Shown here: piece by piece, positions 40,920 through 52,624 of the stretch | Numbering within the stretch: the stretch's first letter is position 1 | How the letters are laid out: every line of letters begins with the position of its first letter | From: Erodium maritimum | Lineage: Eukaryota; Streptophyta; Magnoliopsida; Geraniales; Geraniaceae | Assembly: GCA_963921825.1 (NCBI GenBank) | Contig: OY997593.1 | Location: 66,820,039-66,884,038 of the forward strand | Direction of reading: 5' to 3' | Length of the DNA stretch: 64,000 nt | The notes under the pieces: generated by a model | The model's database searches: none | What the model was told of the DNA's origin: nothing | Seen by the model: the letters and a program-made list of their open reading frames with translations, nothing else | Translations under genes and position numbers: made by a program

Positions 40920-42148
40920 TTTCTTTTGAAAGTAGGGATTGTGTTATTAATGCTAATTAAACCGTACACGTGGCGGGCTGAAAGCCCTAAGAACAGAATA
41001 TGTCCGGACCTCTTGTAGGACACCCAACGCTCTGAACCTGTAGAAAAAGTCTAGTTGACATCCTAGACAGATAGAAGTATTCCTACAATCAATCTGACCA
41101 ACACAAACTAACAAATCCAGCAACAACCGAAATATAACTAGTCAAAACAAACTCAACCTATCGTAATGAAAATCATAATGCAAACCTAAAGAGAGTGTTG
41201 TGAGTGCGGTTTTCCCGAGACTTCCCAGCACCGGTAGCCCTGGGTCCGTGAGTATAGGTCCTGATGGAGCCTTCCCACACCCGCCGGGTCCTCTCATTTC
41301 TCCACCGGAGGCTGTGGCGCCTCCATATACGATTCCTGAGCTTCCTCCTCTCGTACTAGTGGGGGCATGATGGACCAAACCCAACCCCCTTCGGTGTGGG
41401 GTAGTTGTGTACTTCCCTCTGCCTCTGTTTTCACCATCTTTGTCCTGCAGGGATCCCGTCCTTCCGGATGGTTCTGATCTACCTTCCGTTTCCCTTGTAG
41501 GTGGGCCTGTTGATGCTGTGCACCTATCCCGACCTCGGACCGCCCTTTTCCCCCATACAAATCTTGATCCCAATCGTCGTTCCCCTTTGTATTTTTTGCT
41601 CTCTCCCCCCGCTCGATTACGTGGGCGAGGTCCAATTGCTGGGGTACGTCGCAATAATCTCCGGCGATACCATTCAATATCCCCTACTGGTTCTGGGAGC
41701 TCCCCCTTATTTCTGATCGGATACCCTTGGGGAAGTGATGTTGCTCGGCCCACTTCAGCGTGGGCAGACGTAACGCCGGCCAAGCTGGAGATGACGGCTT
41801 CTCGTCGTGACGAAACTCCTGTGTTGTATGCTCAGTTTCCACCCGTTGTTTCGTAGTAGTGTGACTAGTAGGGTTTACCGGTGGTGGTCGAGTCCCTTAG
41901 TGTATCAGGTTCTCGCCGGTAGCCCCCGATGGGATAGTCATCTCCGGCAAAGTGGGAGAGGTTGGTTGGTTCGGGGCCGATAGGACGGTATCAGACGTTG
42001 GAGATTTCTCAAGGTCCATGACAGGGCCAGTGGTTGGGCGTGGGAGGTTGGTGGTGGTAGGCGTGGCTTTGGCGGCTAGGGTTTCCTCTTGAAAAATACA
42101 TTTTTCACGTTTGTAGAAGCGAAATACGCTGTTTGTGTTAAGAAAGTT
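40920..42148 (-). mobile_element. Poly(A) retroposon, minus strand
   Basis: A 16-base duplication TGAATGTTGAAATGAT (40904-40919) and TGAATGTTGAAGTGAT (42149-42164) bounds it, with one difference. The left part resembles 23830-23960 (both contain AGAATATGTCCGG). Minus-strand open frames of 213 and 127 residues are low-complexity R/G-rich and match no domain. No RT is seen. Confidence 0.65.
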
Positions 42149-42339
42149 TGAATGTTGAAGTGATAGTTTGGAAGTATACATAAAAACTCTAATAATTTTA
42201 GATTGTTAAAAATCGATGTCTCATTCAAATTAATTAACACCTTGTTATCAGACTAGATTTAATACTAAAAATTAATTATATATAAAATCGTATAATATTT
42301 TTTTTTATTTCTAGTTGATCAAAGGATCCATGAATCCTT

Positions 42340-43525
42340 TTTTCCTCTCTCAAACTAATCCTTTGATGTGTCTCTAACTTCTCAGGAACCCTAATTCTCT
42401 TATGCTGTCGTTGTCGTTCGACCTGACCGTCTATGGCCAGGAGGTCGTCGATGGATCCTCTTTCTTATATCATTTCTTCCCATTTCTTCTTTTAGGTCGT
42501 TGCTTATCTGTTTGGAGCTCGGATACGAAGATCTAGTTCGCCTCTTTCTCTTCCCCTTTGTTCTCGGTTGACGGCCCTCAACTCGCTACTCTCTGCCCCA
42601 CCTTCTGTTAAACTCGGTGCTTCTTCCTTCGATTTGTTGCTATTTTCTCTGATATGGGGTTTTATGTTTCGATCCGCCTTGTTTAACCTTCCATCTTCTC
42701 CCCTTCTTTTGTTGGAAAAGTAATGGAGAAGGATCGAGGTTAACTCTCCTTCATTGGATCGTTGGTGGTGTTGGCCACAAGCGGGTTACCTCCGGTAACT
42801 GAGCAGTGCACGATGTGATTTTCCCGAGAACCCTGAGTCGATTTTTGTAGGGATTTGGTCTTTTCTACACTTTATCGTCTATAGTGGGCTGTGTACACGA
42901 TATTAGTCTTCCTCTTCTCCGACGAGGAGTTGGGGGTCGGCAATGCTCTCTCCCCCCTCTTTTGGGTTTCTTTTTGGTGTTGGCCAAGGGCAAGATCCAC
43001 TTTGGATGCTAAGAGGTATGTTTTACCGTGGGTGTGGATGACCTTTTCCCCCTGTGTCTCATTGTTCTTCTTTATGCGTCATTGTTTGGTCTTGGACGCT
43101 GTTCAAGCGTGTGGAGCTTGAGTTGTTGGTTCGGAGATGGTGGATTTCAATTTTGGAGCCGTTCGGGGTCCCATCCTTTGTTGGTATATGTAACTTATAT
43201 TTTTTATTTTTCTAGTTTTGGCCTTATTGCTTTAGTTTGTCTTCTTTTTTGTTTTAAGCTTCATGGTAGGTAAATTTCGATTCATAGATCTTCTTTTTGG
43301 GGTTTAAGATTTTGTTGTCTTCCCTTTTGTGGCCCTTTGTTGGGTTGGTATTTGGTGCTTCAAGATTGTACAATCAGGGTTTAAAGCTTGTTTGTTCTAG
43401 ATTAAGGTCCTAATTTTGGCAAGTTCATGTGTTGTAATTAGAGGAGTTTACTCCTTGTCCGCTGTCTTTACTTCGAATTCAAGGATTTCTATTCTAATTG
43501 AATATCTCCTTTACCGAAAAAAAAT
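42340..43525 (+). mobile_element. Poly(A) retroposon, plus strand (borders approximate)
   Basis: CT-rich leader with GGAACCCTAATTCTC at about 42386, GGTGTTGGCC-type motifs at about 42766 and 42980 as in the 11065 and 52625 elements, and an A-rich tail at 43516-43532. No target duplication was found and no domain is recognised. Confidence 0.5.
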
Positions 43526-43857
43526 AAAGAAAGATATATTTGGATGTTTTTTTTGGGGGATTATATATGAATTAGTTTTACTTTGAAATATAATTTCCCT
43601 ATGCTCCTCCTGTTCTAATTTTTTTTGCTGAGGTTACGATGTTATTCTTCATGTGTCCCCGGTCGGATAAATGGAATACCCGGGTTGTTAAGAAAAATAT
43701 TTGGTCGGGTAAAATCTAGATAACCTTCATTAATGATGATTCCGAGATTTCACTAAAATAGAAGTTAGTTAATTTGAAAAGATTTGAGAACTAAAATAAC
43801 TCTCTACACCCTATATTGTTTTTTGACAGAAAACGATTTGATATTATAAATGCAAGC

Positions 43858-46031
43858 AATATGTTTAAAAATTCAGAACGCGTCTGCCCACACGCGGCAA
43901 TTTGGTCCTCGTTTAGGGTTATCGTTCGCCGCCATCGCCTGAGGAAAGTGCAGATCTCGGTTTGTCGTCGTCGGGAAGCACTGACCCTCGTCGGCGTGGG
44001 GTGTCACCGCTTGGGGTCGGACTCCATCTCGCTGGTTGCGTGGTGTGTCGCCGCTGAGGTCGATCTCGCTGGCTTATCAATCGCCGTCTGTTACTCGTCG
44101 GTGTGGTCGTGGTCACGCATTAAGGGCCGAGTGGTGTTGCCGGAAGGAAAGCCGGGTTCTCAACCGAGAGTTGGTCTGGGTACTGCTGTAGGTCGGAGAT
44201 CCAGGGAGTCGCGTCGCCAGAAAGTTGGGACTTCCTTTTCCGGCGAGAAGCTGCTCGCGTCAGTGGTTCAGGCCAGGAAGCCGGGACTTCCTTTTCCGGC
44301 GAGAAGCTGCTCGGGAGAAGAAGCTGCTGCTGCTGCTGCGTTTTGTCTGCTGCTTTTGTGCGAGCGTTCCATCGACGATCCAGAGAGCGACGTTGTTCCA
44401 GTGAGGCTGCCTGAATTTGGTCGGTCTTGGGTGTTTGGTCACCGACCTCGACAGGTATGAAGGCCCCTACGCTCTCGTTCAAATCATTCTGCTCTGTTTT
44501 ATTGGTTTCATACCGTGAGTACTGTTCCATCTCTGGTGTTGCAATCAACAATGATTTGAGTAGAGTTAAGGGATCTTTGATCAAGCGTGAGTCTAAGGTT
44601 CGTGTCCGACGACCAACACGCAAAAAGAAACGATCAGTTGTGAATGGTGTGGCGAAAATGAATGGCGTTGTTCAGGGTAGTTCTTCTTTCGATGCGATTA
44701 AGAGGACTGAGACCGTTCTAGCCAAAGACCCTGAGGTCGATGGGCCACAGGCTGCTGCAGTGCGTCCTCAGACCGTTAAAGAGCCTCCTAGAGCTGTTGT
44801 AGATGAGAATCTGTTCAAAGAAGCTCAACTAGAAAATGATAAGGAACATGCTTCGGAGAACGTCGGAACAGGGAGCTTCGTCGATGTTTTTGTTTGTAAT
44901 CTTCCTTATGGATCCACAGAGGAATGGGTAAGTAACGTCTTCAGTGCTTTTGGATCCGTCCGAAGATGCTCTGTTTTGAAGCGCTCGAACAAGGGAGGGA
45001 GGTTCTTCGGTTTCATCTCCTTCTCGACGGTGGGTGAGGCTTCTCAGGCCGTTTCGAAATTAAACGGATTGACATTGAAAGGTCATATTCTTTTCGTCGC
45101 TTTGGCTCGTCCCGGAACACAACACCGTGAAATCAGAGCTTTCGAAGCTCGGTTCCCTCGTGCTGACCCTCGTGGTGTGGTGCAAGTGGATGGGATTCAA
45201 GGTGTTGGCTCTGGTTCGAGTGGGACTGCTCCTTCCTGCAACGGTCTGGCCTCGTCTTTTGATTCTGAAAAACCGCAATCTAATCATGGTTCAGTTGATG
45301 GTGGAGAAGATCACGGGGTGAGTGAGTCTGGAGAGATTCATGGGGTTGCTGATTCGATTGCAGATGCTTTGGTTGTAAGTTGGGCTGAGGTACAGTTTGG
45401 CCACGACCTTCCTGTGGTGGCGGAGTTCGGTGATGGACCTCGTGATGTTGACATCCCGGTTGTCGACCAAGGAAGCCCTTGGAAGGACCTTTTGACTAAA
45501 TCTCCGATTCCTGAGGTTTTACCTCAAAAGAAGGGACGTGGACGTCCGAAAAAGGTACTACCAAAGAGAAGTGTCCCTCCAGTTGTTTTTTATCAGTCAA
45601 GAGCCAAGACCTCTGCTGATAAAGAGGACATTTCAGGGAGCTACACTGTTGATATTGCTAAAAAGGATAGCTTGGGTGCTTGGAGTTTTAACAAGAAAGT
45701 TGGGAAAAAACCGGTAGACCTTGCTTCTTTGGCCCTCGAACGTAGAGTCCCGCAGGATGAACACTTCGAGATTGGTGAGGACGTGGTTTACCCTGATCCG
45801 ACTACAGGAGAAGCTCTTATTCCGGTTCCGGTGTCTAACCGGTTTATCTGTTTGAATTCAAGTAGGAAGTAGTTGATTGTTTTTTCGTTTGTTTTCCTGC
45901 TTGGGTTTTCTGTTGCTCTTTGTAGCTGTTTTGGTACGGGAAAACGGTTCTTTTTATGGATCGTTTTCCGGCTTTGTTTTACTTTCTTGTAGAACATTTG
46001 CTTAATAAATTTTTAGCTTATAAAAAAAAAA
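43858..46031 (+). mobile_element. Nested poly(A) retroposon carrying an open RRM/AT-hook ORF
   Basis: A perfect 18-base duplication GATATTATAAATGCAAGC lies at 43840-43857 and 46032-46049, directly after the A-tail. The element is 2174 bases. The leader contains a 56-base-period repeat (GGGACTTCCTTTTCCGGCGA at 44227 and 44283) and a short GCT tract. It encodes one long frame (see 44457-45872) and has no endonuclease or reverse transcriptase. The layout resembles mammalian HAL1 elements, which keep only L1 ORF1. Confidence 0.8.
44457..45872 (+). CDS. Retroposon ORF1-like protein with RRM and AT-hook-like motif
   Basis: From the first ATG (44457) the open frame gives 471 residues. A basic stretch RRPTRKKKRS (about residue 50) could be a nuclear signal. 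An RRM follows at about residues 140-220: VDVFVCNLPYG is RNP2, GGRFFGFISF is RNP1, and LNGLTLKGHILFVALARPG ends the fold. The middle is acidic and Ser/Gly-rich. GRGRPKK near residue 362 is an AT-hook-like motif. RRM-type ORF1 proteins are known in plant L1 LINEs, where they bind element RNA; here the partner RT frame is missing. The frame has no stop, so it is either young or selected. A captured host RNA-binding gene is the alternative. Confidence 0.6.
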   Translation: MKAPTLSFKSFCSVLLVSYREYCSISGVAINNDLSRVKGSLIKRESKVRVRRPTRKKKRSVVNGVAKMNGVVQGSSSFDAIKRTETVLAKDPEVDGPQAAAVRPQTVKEPPRAVVDENLFKEAQLENDKEHASENVGTGSFVDVFVCNLPYGSTEEWVSNVFSAFGSVRRCSVLKRSNKGGRFFGFISFSTVGEASQAVSKLNGLTLKGHILFVALARPGTQHREIRAFEARFPRADPRGVVQVDGIQGVGSGSSGTAPSCNGLASSFDSEKPQSNHGSVDGGEDHGVSESGEIHGVADSIADALVVSWAEVQFGHDLPVVAEFGDGPRDVDIPVVDQGSPWKDLLTKSPIPEVLPQKKGRGRPKKVLPKRSVPPVVFYQSRAKTSADKEDISGSYTVDIAKKDSLGAWSFNKKVGKKPVDLASLALERRVPQDEHFEIGEDVVYPDPTTGEALIPVPVSNRFICLNSSRK

Positions 46032-47670
46032 GATATTATAAATGCAAGCTGATGAATGACAAAAAAACCACCAAATACCAAACCAAAAGTACTAAAAGTG
46101 ATAGACTAACAGAAATAAATCGAAACAAAAGGAAATCTAAGTCTTTGAACCGAACAGCTTCGCTGATACGTTCAGAAGGTAGTGTCGCGGTAGCACCGAG
46201 AGACACCGCTACAACAAATCTGACTTGAAAGCTAGGGTAGATCGCGCCCATTTCTGGAGGGGTACTACAGTGGACTTGATACCCCCACAGGATGCCAGCT
46301 TGCGTCGTCCTCCCTAGAATGATAAAAGTAGGGATCCTTAACACGGAATTACTGGCCTCCGAGAAGGTAGAGGGATACCGTTTCAGATCTTGGTGGAACC
46401 TCTGCCACCTTACATCCAGTGGGGAGGTGATGCTGGCCAACCCCCCACTGGACCGCTTAAAGCCCCCTGTCACTGCAAGTGAGACGTCCTTAGGACGTAT
46501 AGAACCTTCCCATTCCTTGTCCCTCCTCCTAATTGGACCTTCGTGTTGTTGCTCCTAGGTTCGGCCCATAAAGTCGTTTGGTCCGAGGTAGGCCCACAGT
46601 CCAAAGCATGCCCATAATTACCGTATTTAAGCCTAGGACCGCTAGCATCATGGATCTGGGCTGACCGATTCGGTTCACCTAACTCCTTAACTTGGGGTTG
46701 GTCACGGGGAGCTGTCGGTCTTGGGTTGTTGCGGTTCCACCTGTCCTCTCGGTCCAACAAGAAGTTGGGCCTTCCCGCCCCATTCAAGTCCCGAACCTGA
46801 TTCTCCTTAACCTTAAGCCTCACTTCCATTGGGCCTCGGCCCATGAGTGAAGGATGGAGGCTCTCCTCCTCGTACCTCCAGACCAAAACTCTGATTGGGT
46901 CCTTGTCTTCTCGCCGCCGCCAGTGCATACCAGTCATTCTCTTTACCGGCAACATGATATCACCCCCACCTGACTCCGGTATTGACATCAGTGGGACTTT
47001 CGACAGACTCCCTCCATAATCCCTCACCAGGTCAATCCTTCGCCATTGAAAGGTCCCCTAATTTCCGAGCCCCTTGCTACGATCCGACGAGACCGGACCC
47101 GAGGAAAAAGCCGCCACCGGGTGCAACATCCCCGAGTTGTATTATGTCCATCGGTGTCGTGGACTTCCTTTTGGCTTCTCCAGAAAAAAAACCTTAAAGC
47201 CGTCTGCCTCCCCACACTTGAAATTGTGTGAGGGAATCTCGTTCCATCGCCGAAGTGGCCAGAAACACAAGACCTCACCTCGTATTTGCAACTCCTCCGA
47301 ACACCGAGGACGTTGAGTAGGGAGAGGAGGACTTTGCATGTGGAGGTGAGAGTACCAGATGGAGTTCTTCCATCAGCCGTGACCCTGGTTCTTCTATCAC
47401 GTTTTCATGATCAGTGGAGGAAAAAACTTTGTCATTGTCGCCATGGATTCACAAAAACCCTAGAGGAGAAAGGGTCTGTGTTTACGAAGTTTTTCAATAA
47501 TGCTTCTTTAGATAATCTCTACCACATGTTTCAAAATGAGAATATTTTAAAAATCCTCTTATTTTTTACTTTGTGTTTTCCCATACAAAAATGTATGGTG
47601 TTAGATCCTTGAAAAAAAAAACAATGCATTTTTGATGACAACTGAATTAGTGATTCAAGTATTTATTACT

Positions 47671-48411
47671 TTTTTTTTTTGGATAAACGCATAAAATTTT
47701 ATTTAAAAAGAGGTGAGATCTAAGGAGGATCAACCCGAAAGATAACCATTACAAAGGAGCTCTCAACAGGAGCTGCGGGAACAGTTCCCGAAACAAAACC
47801 GAAAAGGATAACAACATCACCCATCGGTAACCCACTCTTCTCTTTCCGAAATCAAGGTCGGATCGTCAAAAGCCTTAGCTTGATGAGCTAACTGGGCGGC
47901 TTGATTTGCTGCAAAAGCTAACCGAGCATCTTGCACCTGCTTCCCAATGTCCACTGGATTAACCAATCTCTCCCGACTCCGGGAATGGGTTGATTTGATA
48001 TGAACGGTGTAATAATCCCCAAAGAATTTAGGAGGTCGACTCTGACGATTCGAAACTCTAGCAGGTAGCTTCGAGTGACGTCCCTTATTAGAGGGTTTAA
48101 TTAGAGCCTCCTTCTACGGACTGAGTCGTTGAACTCCTTTAGGATCGTTAACTACCGCCTGAAGCTGGCCCAAAGGATCAGGGACCGATCCAAGCCCATC
48201 ATTTGTACTTGATGGGTATGTATGCAGACTCACTAAAGCCTCCTTTGGGCCTGTGACAATCGGCCCAGAATCACAAGTCGCCATACTGGATTGCGTCGCA
48301 ATAAACAGAACTGAATTTTGACCTCCTGAATCTGCGCAATTCTTTGCAGATTGAAACGCTGAAATCGCTTCAAACCCTTGGTCAACGCGATTTGTAATCT
48401 CAGCAGATTGG
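47671..48411 (-). mobile_element. 5'-truncated LINE-type retroposon, minus strand
   Basis: A 14-base duplication AAGTATTTATTACT (47657-47670 and 48412-48425) bounds it. T's at 47671-47680 are its A-tail. The minus-strand frame 48464-48114 runs across the right border, so only its inner part belongs to the element. Downstream AANQAAQLAHQAKAFDDPTL is readable but matches no domain I know. It is 741 bases. Confidence 0.7.
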
Positions 48412-48561
48412 AAGTATTTATTACTTAAAGTCGACCAAAGTTTGATAAATGAATATGATCCCACTGAATAAACAAATCAAAACATTCTTTATAACTAAAA
48501 AAGTAGATACTTATATACAAGCAGCATTAATCTATTTTTACGGGACTACTTAGGTTTCAAG

Positions 48562-50365
48562 TTATTTTCTTCCAGATTTGGTCTGGTCCAGTATCTTGTC
48601 AACAAGGGGTTCCACCAGTGTTTCCAAATCTTGCTTCACTCCATCGACCTAATGTTTCACAAGTCACATAAAATGCTAGTTAGTATGAAAGTCTAGTTAA
48701 CAATCTATATTGAGAAACTAATTTTATGAGTTGGTTTGCAAAATAATCTCCATTGGAGTTTGTTTTTCTAATAGTAACACTTTTTTCTTCGGAAAAACGA
48801 ATCTACATTTTTACCTTTAATAAAATGCTGATCGAGTCAATTCTTTGTTCGACCGGACCAGATCTTATCCGGTCGAGATTTCTTTAAAGATAAAACTGAT
48901 AAACCGTTTAAAAGGAAAAGTATTTTACAAAGATTTCACATTTGAATGTTATTTGACAAGGATATATCATTTTATGAGTTACTTATAATTCTACTGTTAT
49001 AAAATACGTACCTTGTGAATGATATCCATAGTAAGGTGAGCATCTTGGGCAGTGACTTTAGAGACTTTCTCAACCAATAAAGCAGCTTCTTTGAGCTTGC
49101 CATTATCAGGAAGCTTCTCTGCCAAATCTTCAGATATCTTCTCTGCTACGTTTGCAACCTTCTCTACCACTTGCGCCACTGTCTCTACCTCTTCTATCAC
49201 ATGCTCTGCTTCTCCTGATTATCCATTCAAATCATTCTCAAAACATTCAATTATTGACCACAATGAAGATATCTTATAAATGTGTAGTTTCCTAATTCAA
49301 TCAATTAATCTATATGGGATCGTAAAGATTGCAAATTTTCATTTCAAATCTAAATATAAAATGATTTAAAGGGTTAGTCTAGTCTGGACTGATAGCCAAG
49401 TGAATTCTGTTTTAAAGAACGAGAAATTGAAAAATCTAAACTAGTTGAAATAGTCTTGATCGCATAGTATAATATAAGTTGCAAAAAATGTCACATGGTT
49501 GTTCTTGAGTAGCCGACGAAATTAGCCGTTAGACTTTTGTCTAAGGTTGGGTGAAATGACAACGGAGATATTATAAATTTCGAGTTTGTCAAATTCTCAA
49601 TAAGATTCGAATCAATTTGTCTCTCTACTAAAAACTGAAAACAAATACAAACCCAATGCATACACATTAGATTGATTAATGTTGACTCATTGTTTGTATG
49701 ATGTACCTTCAATCTTTTGTAGTTGCATCCATTTTGGCTTCAAGAAAGGAAGAAGGAAAGACACCACTGAGCCCAGCAGCCATCTTGCCCTGCATCATAT
49801 ATTTGTTATGTTTAAATTTCTCCAAACTTTTGTTTATGGGATCGTAATTAACTTAAATAACGTTCTAATACTGACGAAAGATGACGTCATTTATAAAATC
49901 AACATGTTAGCGTTACAATCAATACCCTAATGGTCAAATATTGCATTTTCACATTATCTTATCTAATGTCACACACTCACGTTGCGCTATATATAAAGAA
50001 AAAGAACTCTCGTACCATTGTGGAAAGGTACATCCCGAGCGAGTAGTTGTAATTTGTGCTTGGACCTTCCCGTCAGCAACTTTTACGCTACATAACACAA
50101 TCAAAATCAACACAACGATAAGAAATAATGATCCTCGCAAGAAAGAAAGTCGGATTTACATATTGGTTTTAGTGGTGACGATCTGCAATCCCTGGTGGAT
50201 ACCACGAGAGCCTCCGAGTTTAGCTGCAACAACATCATCATCACCGAGGAGAGGGCCGCGATACAATAATGGACCGTTGCCTGAAGTAGTAGAGGTCGAC
50301 CGGTAACGTTGTGCCAGGAATTGAACGAGGCCTTGCAATTTCACGGGAGCTCCTCTGCCGGACAT
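48562..50365 (-). CDS. Uncharacterised small membrane-associated helical protein
   Basis: I do not recognise a named family. Four exons on the minus strand join with consistent phases: 50365-50160, 49789-49707, 49214-49012 and 48648-48562, giving 192 residues. The N-terminal 68 residues are basic and Ser/Thr/Gly-rich (MSGRGAPVKLQGLVQFLAQR) and could be an organelle-targeting sequence. One hydrophobic segment follows (ARWLLGSVVSFLLPFLKPKW, about residues 70-89). The rest is a charged amphipathic helical region (EEVETVAQVVEKVANVAEKI, then KVDGVKQDLETLVEPLVDKI) ending SGRK. The frame stays open upstream of the chosen ATG but without another ATG. A plastid or mitochondrial membrane anchor with a coiled tail is inference. 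Confidence 0.7.
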
Positions 50366-50559
50366 GTTTGGAATTGGAGACAATATGGGTACAAATGTTT
50401 GGTTCGTGCATATATTTATTATGCATTTGGTTGGTTTGAGATATGGTCTTGGAGAGGATATTTGTATGTTAGAGACCGAAAAGCTTGGTGGATGTGATGC
50501 TAACACGGCAAGGGATGACGTGGGTTTTGCAGTTGAAGCTAAGGCCTAAACCTCTTTCT

Positions 50560-51065
50560 TTCTCTCATCTCCCTCTTTCGTGAATAAAGATAAGCAATGT
50601 TTTGTCACTTGTTCCTTGCAAGTTTCAACTTCATCCCTCTTTCGAGGCTTTCCCACAAATCAGAAAGTGGAACACTAGGGATCGAACTCTCGTCATCCAG
50701 GGTGTAACGCTTCATTGTTTTGCCTAACATTTGGGCTTTTGCACACCTATAATCTAGTTTGTATGGTTTATGTAGGTCGGTCTTTCATGATTAAAATATC
50801 GATTTCATTAATTAAGTGTCATTCTAATCTTTATGATCGATAATTTATTGTTTCTAACCCCCATTTTTTTTGTATAAACTAACTACAAAATATTTGATAC
50901 CTTCCAACACTTTTTTTTTCATACACTAACTACAAAATATTTGATATTTACACAAACTATTATAAAATATGTTTTGCCATAAAGCCGCTAAATTATGATG
51001 CAAATTATCCCAAATTCACCTTATGCCTATTATTTGAGTTGCAAAAATGATCCCTTGTAATTTGA
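50560..51065. other. No gene seen; AT-rich spacer
   Basis: Upstream flank of the small helical-protein gene. It contains a short direct repeat (ACTAACTACAAAATATTTGAT near 50878 and 50926) and nothing coding. Confidence 0.5.
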
Positions 51066-51715
51066 AGAGATAATTTCATCTCACTACTCTAAAATTATTA
51101 GATTCTATTTTTACTATCCTAGTACTTTTTTTCTTCTCGCAACCTTAGAGTTTTATTTGTCTCGATTTAATACCCGGCGTTAATCTTTCATCCAATTTTG
51201 GACGGAAAATGGTCATGTGTACTGCATATGACCCTACATTTTAAAAAAAAATGTCCAAAACGTCCTTAGAGGCTCAAACCCTAATACTCTTCTTCTTCTT
51301 CTTCTTCTTCTTCTTCTTCTTCTTCTTCTTCTTCTTCTTCTTCTTCTTCTTCTTGATCCACTATTAAGAACCGTAAAAACAAATAAGTAATCCATGTATG
51401 GTAATTGACGTTATCCTTATATATTAAAAAATTGAGTAATTTCATCCACTACCCTGTAATTATGGGATTTCAAAATTACTCTTAATTTTTTTCAAATGTC
51501 TAGAATGCCATTAGAGGTTCAAACGCTAATATCCATTCTTCTTCTTCTTCTTGAATGACATGATTTTGAAAAAAAATGAGTGTTAATGGGGGCTATTATG
51601 GACTTTTTTACGTGTTTTTGATGGAACAATTAACGTCAAGTACTAAATTGAGATAAATAGAATTTCAATATAACAAGAATAAACAAAAACTTAAGATAAT
51701 AATTATGGAATTCTA
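51066..51715. repeat. Fold-back element with internal (CTT)n
   Basis: The left flank (GATAATTTCATCTCACTACT, then TTTGTCTCGATTTAATAC) and the right end complemented (TCTATTTATCTCAATTTAGTAC) form a diverged inverted repeat. Inside, two diverged direct copies of a block with GTCCTTAGAGGCTCAAACCC / CCATTAGAGGTTCAAACG each precede a CTT tract. Borders are approximate. Confidence 0.5.
51289..51354. repeat. (CTT)n microsatellite
   Basis: About 22 perfect CTT units. A shorter tract lies at about 51538-51552 in the sister block. Confidence 0.95.
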
Positions 51716-51728
51716 TATTAATATGAAA

Positions 51729-52162
51729 GGTTAATTCCACCTCAGTACCCTTAATCTTTTCATATTTCATTTAGAGTACACTAAATCTTTTTTGTGTCAC
51801 CTCAATACTCTAAACTTTCATTAATTCATTTAGAGTACCATAATTTTTTTGTGTCACTTCATTACCCTAAACTTTCATTAATTTTATTTTAGTACCCACC
51901 GTTAACTTTACTATAAATTTAGTTGTTAGTGAGGGGTATTATGGTCATTTTACTTATTTTGGATGAAAAATCATATGTAAAGTTAACGATGGGTACTAAA
52001 ATAGAATTAATAAAAGTCTAGGGTATTAAAATGATATAAAAAAGAATTAGGATACTTTAAATAAATTAATAAAAATTTAAGATAGTAAAATAAAATAATT
52101 TTTTAATAAGATATTTTAAATAAAATATAAAATATTTAAAATATTGAGGTAAAATTATCCCT
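51729..52162. repeat. Mutator-type MITE (GGTTAATT family)
   Basis: Left end GGTTAATTCCACCTCAGTAC and complemented right end GGGATAATTTTACCTCAATA are inverted copies. Flanks AATATGAAA (51720-51728) and CATATGAAA (52163-52171) give a 9-base duplication with one difference. 434 bases, non-coding, internal copies of TTTAGAGTAC. Confidence 0.7.
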
Positions 52163-52608
52163 CATATGAAATTACAGGTACTAAACCATACAAGTGGACT
52201 AACAGAGAACCGAAAGTTTTGTACTCACCTGAATTTATTGGAAAGTTAACTAATATACACTTTAAAGATGGATGCTTATCCACGAGAACCACAAAAAGTG
52301 ACAAGTTCGGAGTTTATAATTTACACGATTTCGTCAAATAAAATATTAGGAGATGCCGAGAATATTGTTGCGATAAACGCAATTCATGTACATAATAATA
52401 TCCGGTTCTTGAAGGTAATAAGTAAAGAAAAAGGGTGTGAATTGGGAATATGTAATCGTTGACCAAATATACAAACCTTACCTGATTAAATATATAAATA
52501 ACATTGAACGTGACATTACCCACTTGACCCCTTCAACTAGATTAGCATCGATAGGAAACAACATCGAAACTCGTTTTAACCTCTAAAATATTTGATAAAC
52601 CAACTCGT
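52163..52608. other. No gene seen; AT-rich spacer
   Basis: Short chance frames only. Confidence 0.5.
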
Positions 52609-52624
52609 ACATACATTATACTTG

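Larger units (their letters stand above)
43819..47510 (-). mobile_element. Poly(A) retroposon, minus strand, split by a nested retroposon
   Basis: The poly(A) end is the T run at 43819-43824; the body continues after the nested element from 46050 to about 47500. A block near 46400-46465 matches the 13318-14699 element. The minus-strand frame 47027-46470 contains KYGNYGHALDCGP, loosely like the zinc-knuckle region of plant LINE ORF1 proteins. The right border is uncertain because I found no clear duplication. No RT. Confidence 0.5.

Noticed and set aside
41142-41783. 213-codon open frame, minus strand
   Set aside because: Lies wholly inside a poly(A) retroposon. R/G/P-rich without domain, and overlapped by equally long frames on the other strand.
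44427-44456. Ten extra codons before the retroposon ORF1
   Set aside because: They start at TTG; the first ATG is at 44457.
50156-50506. Longer N-terminal extension of the 192-residue protein starting at 50506
   Set aside because: The upstream frame is open but begins at a GTG with no ATG; the ATG at 50365 is the first one.
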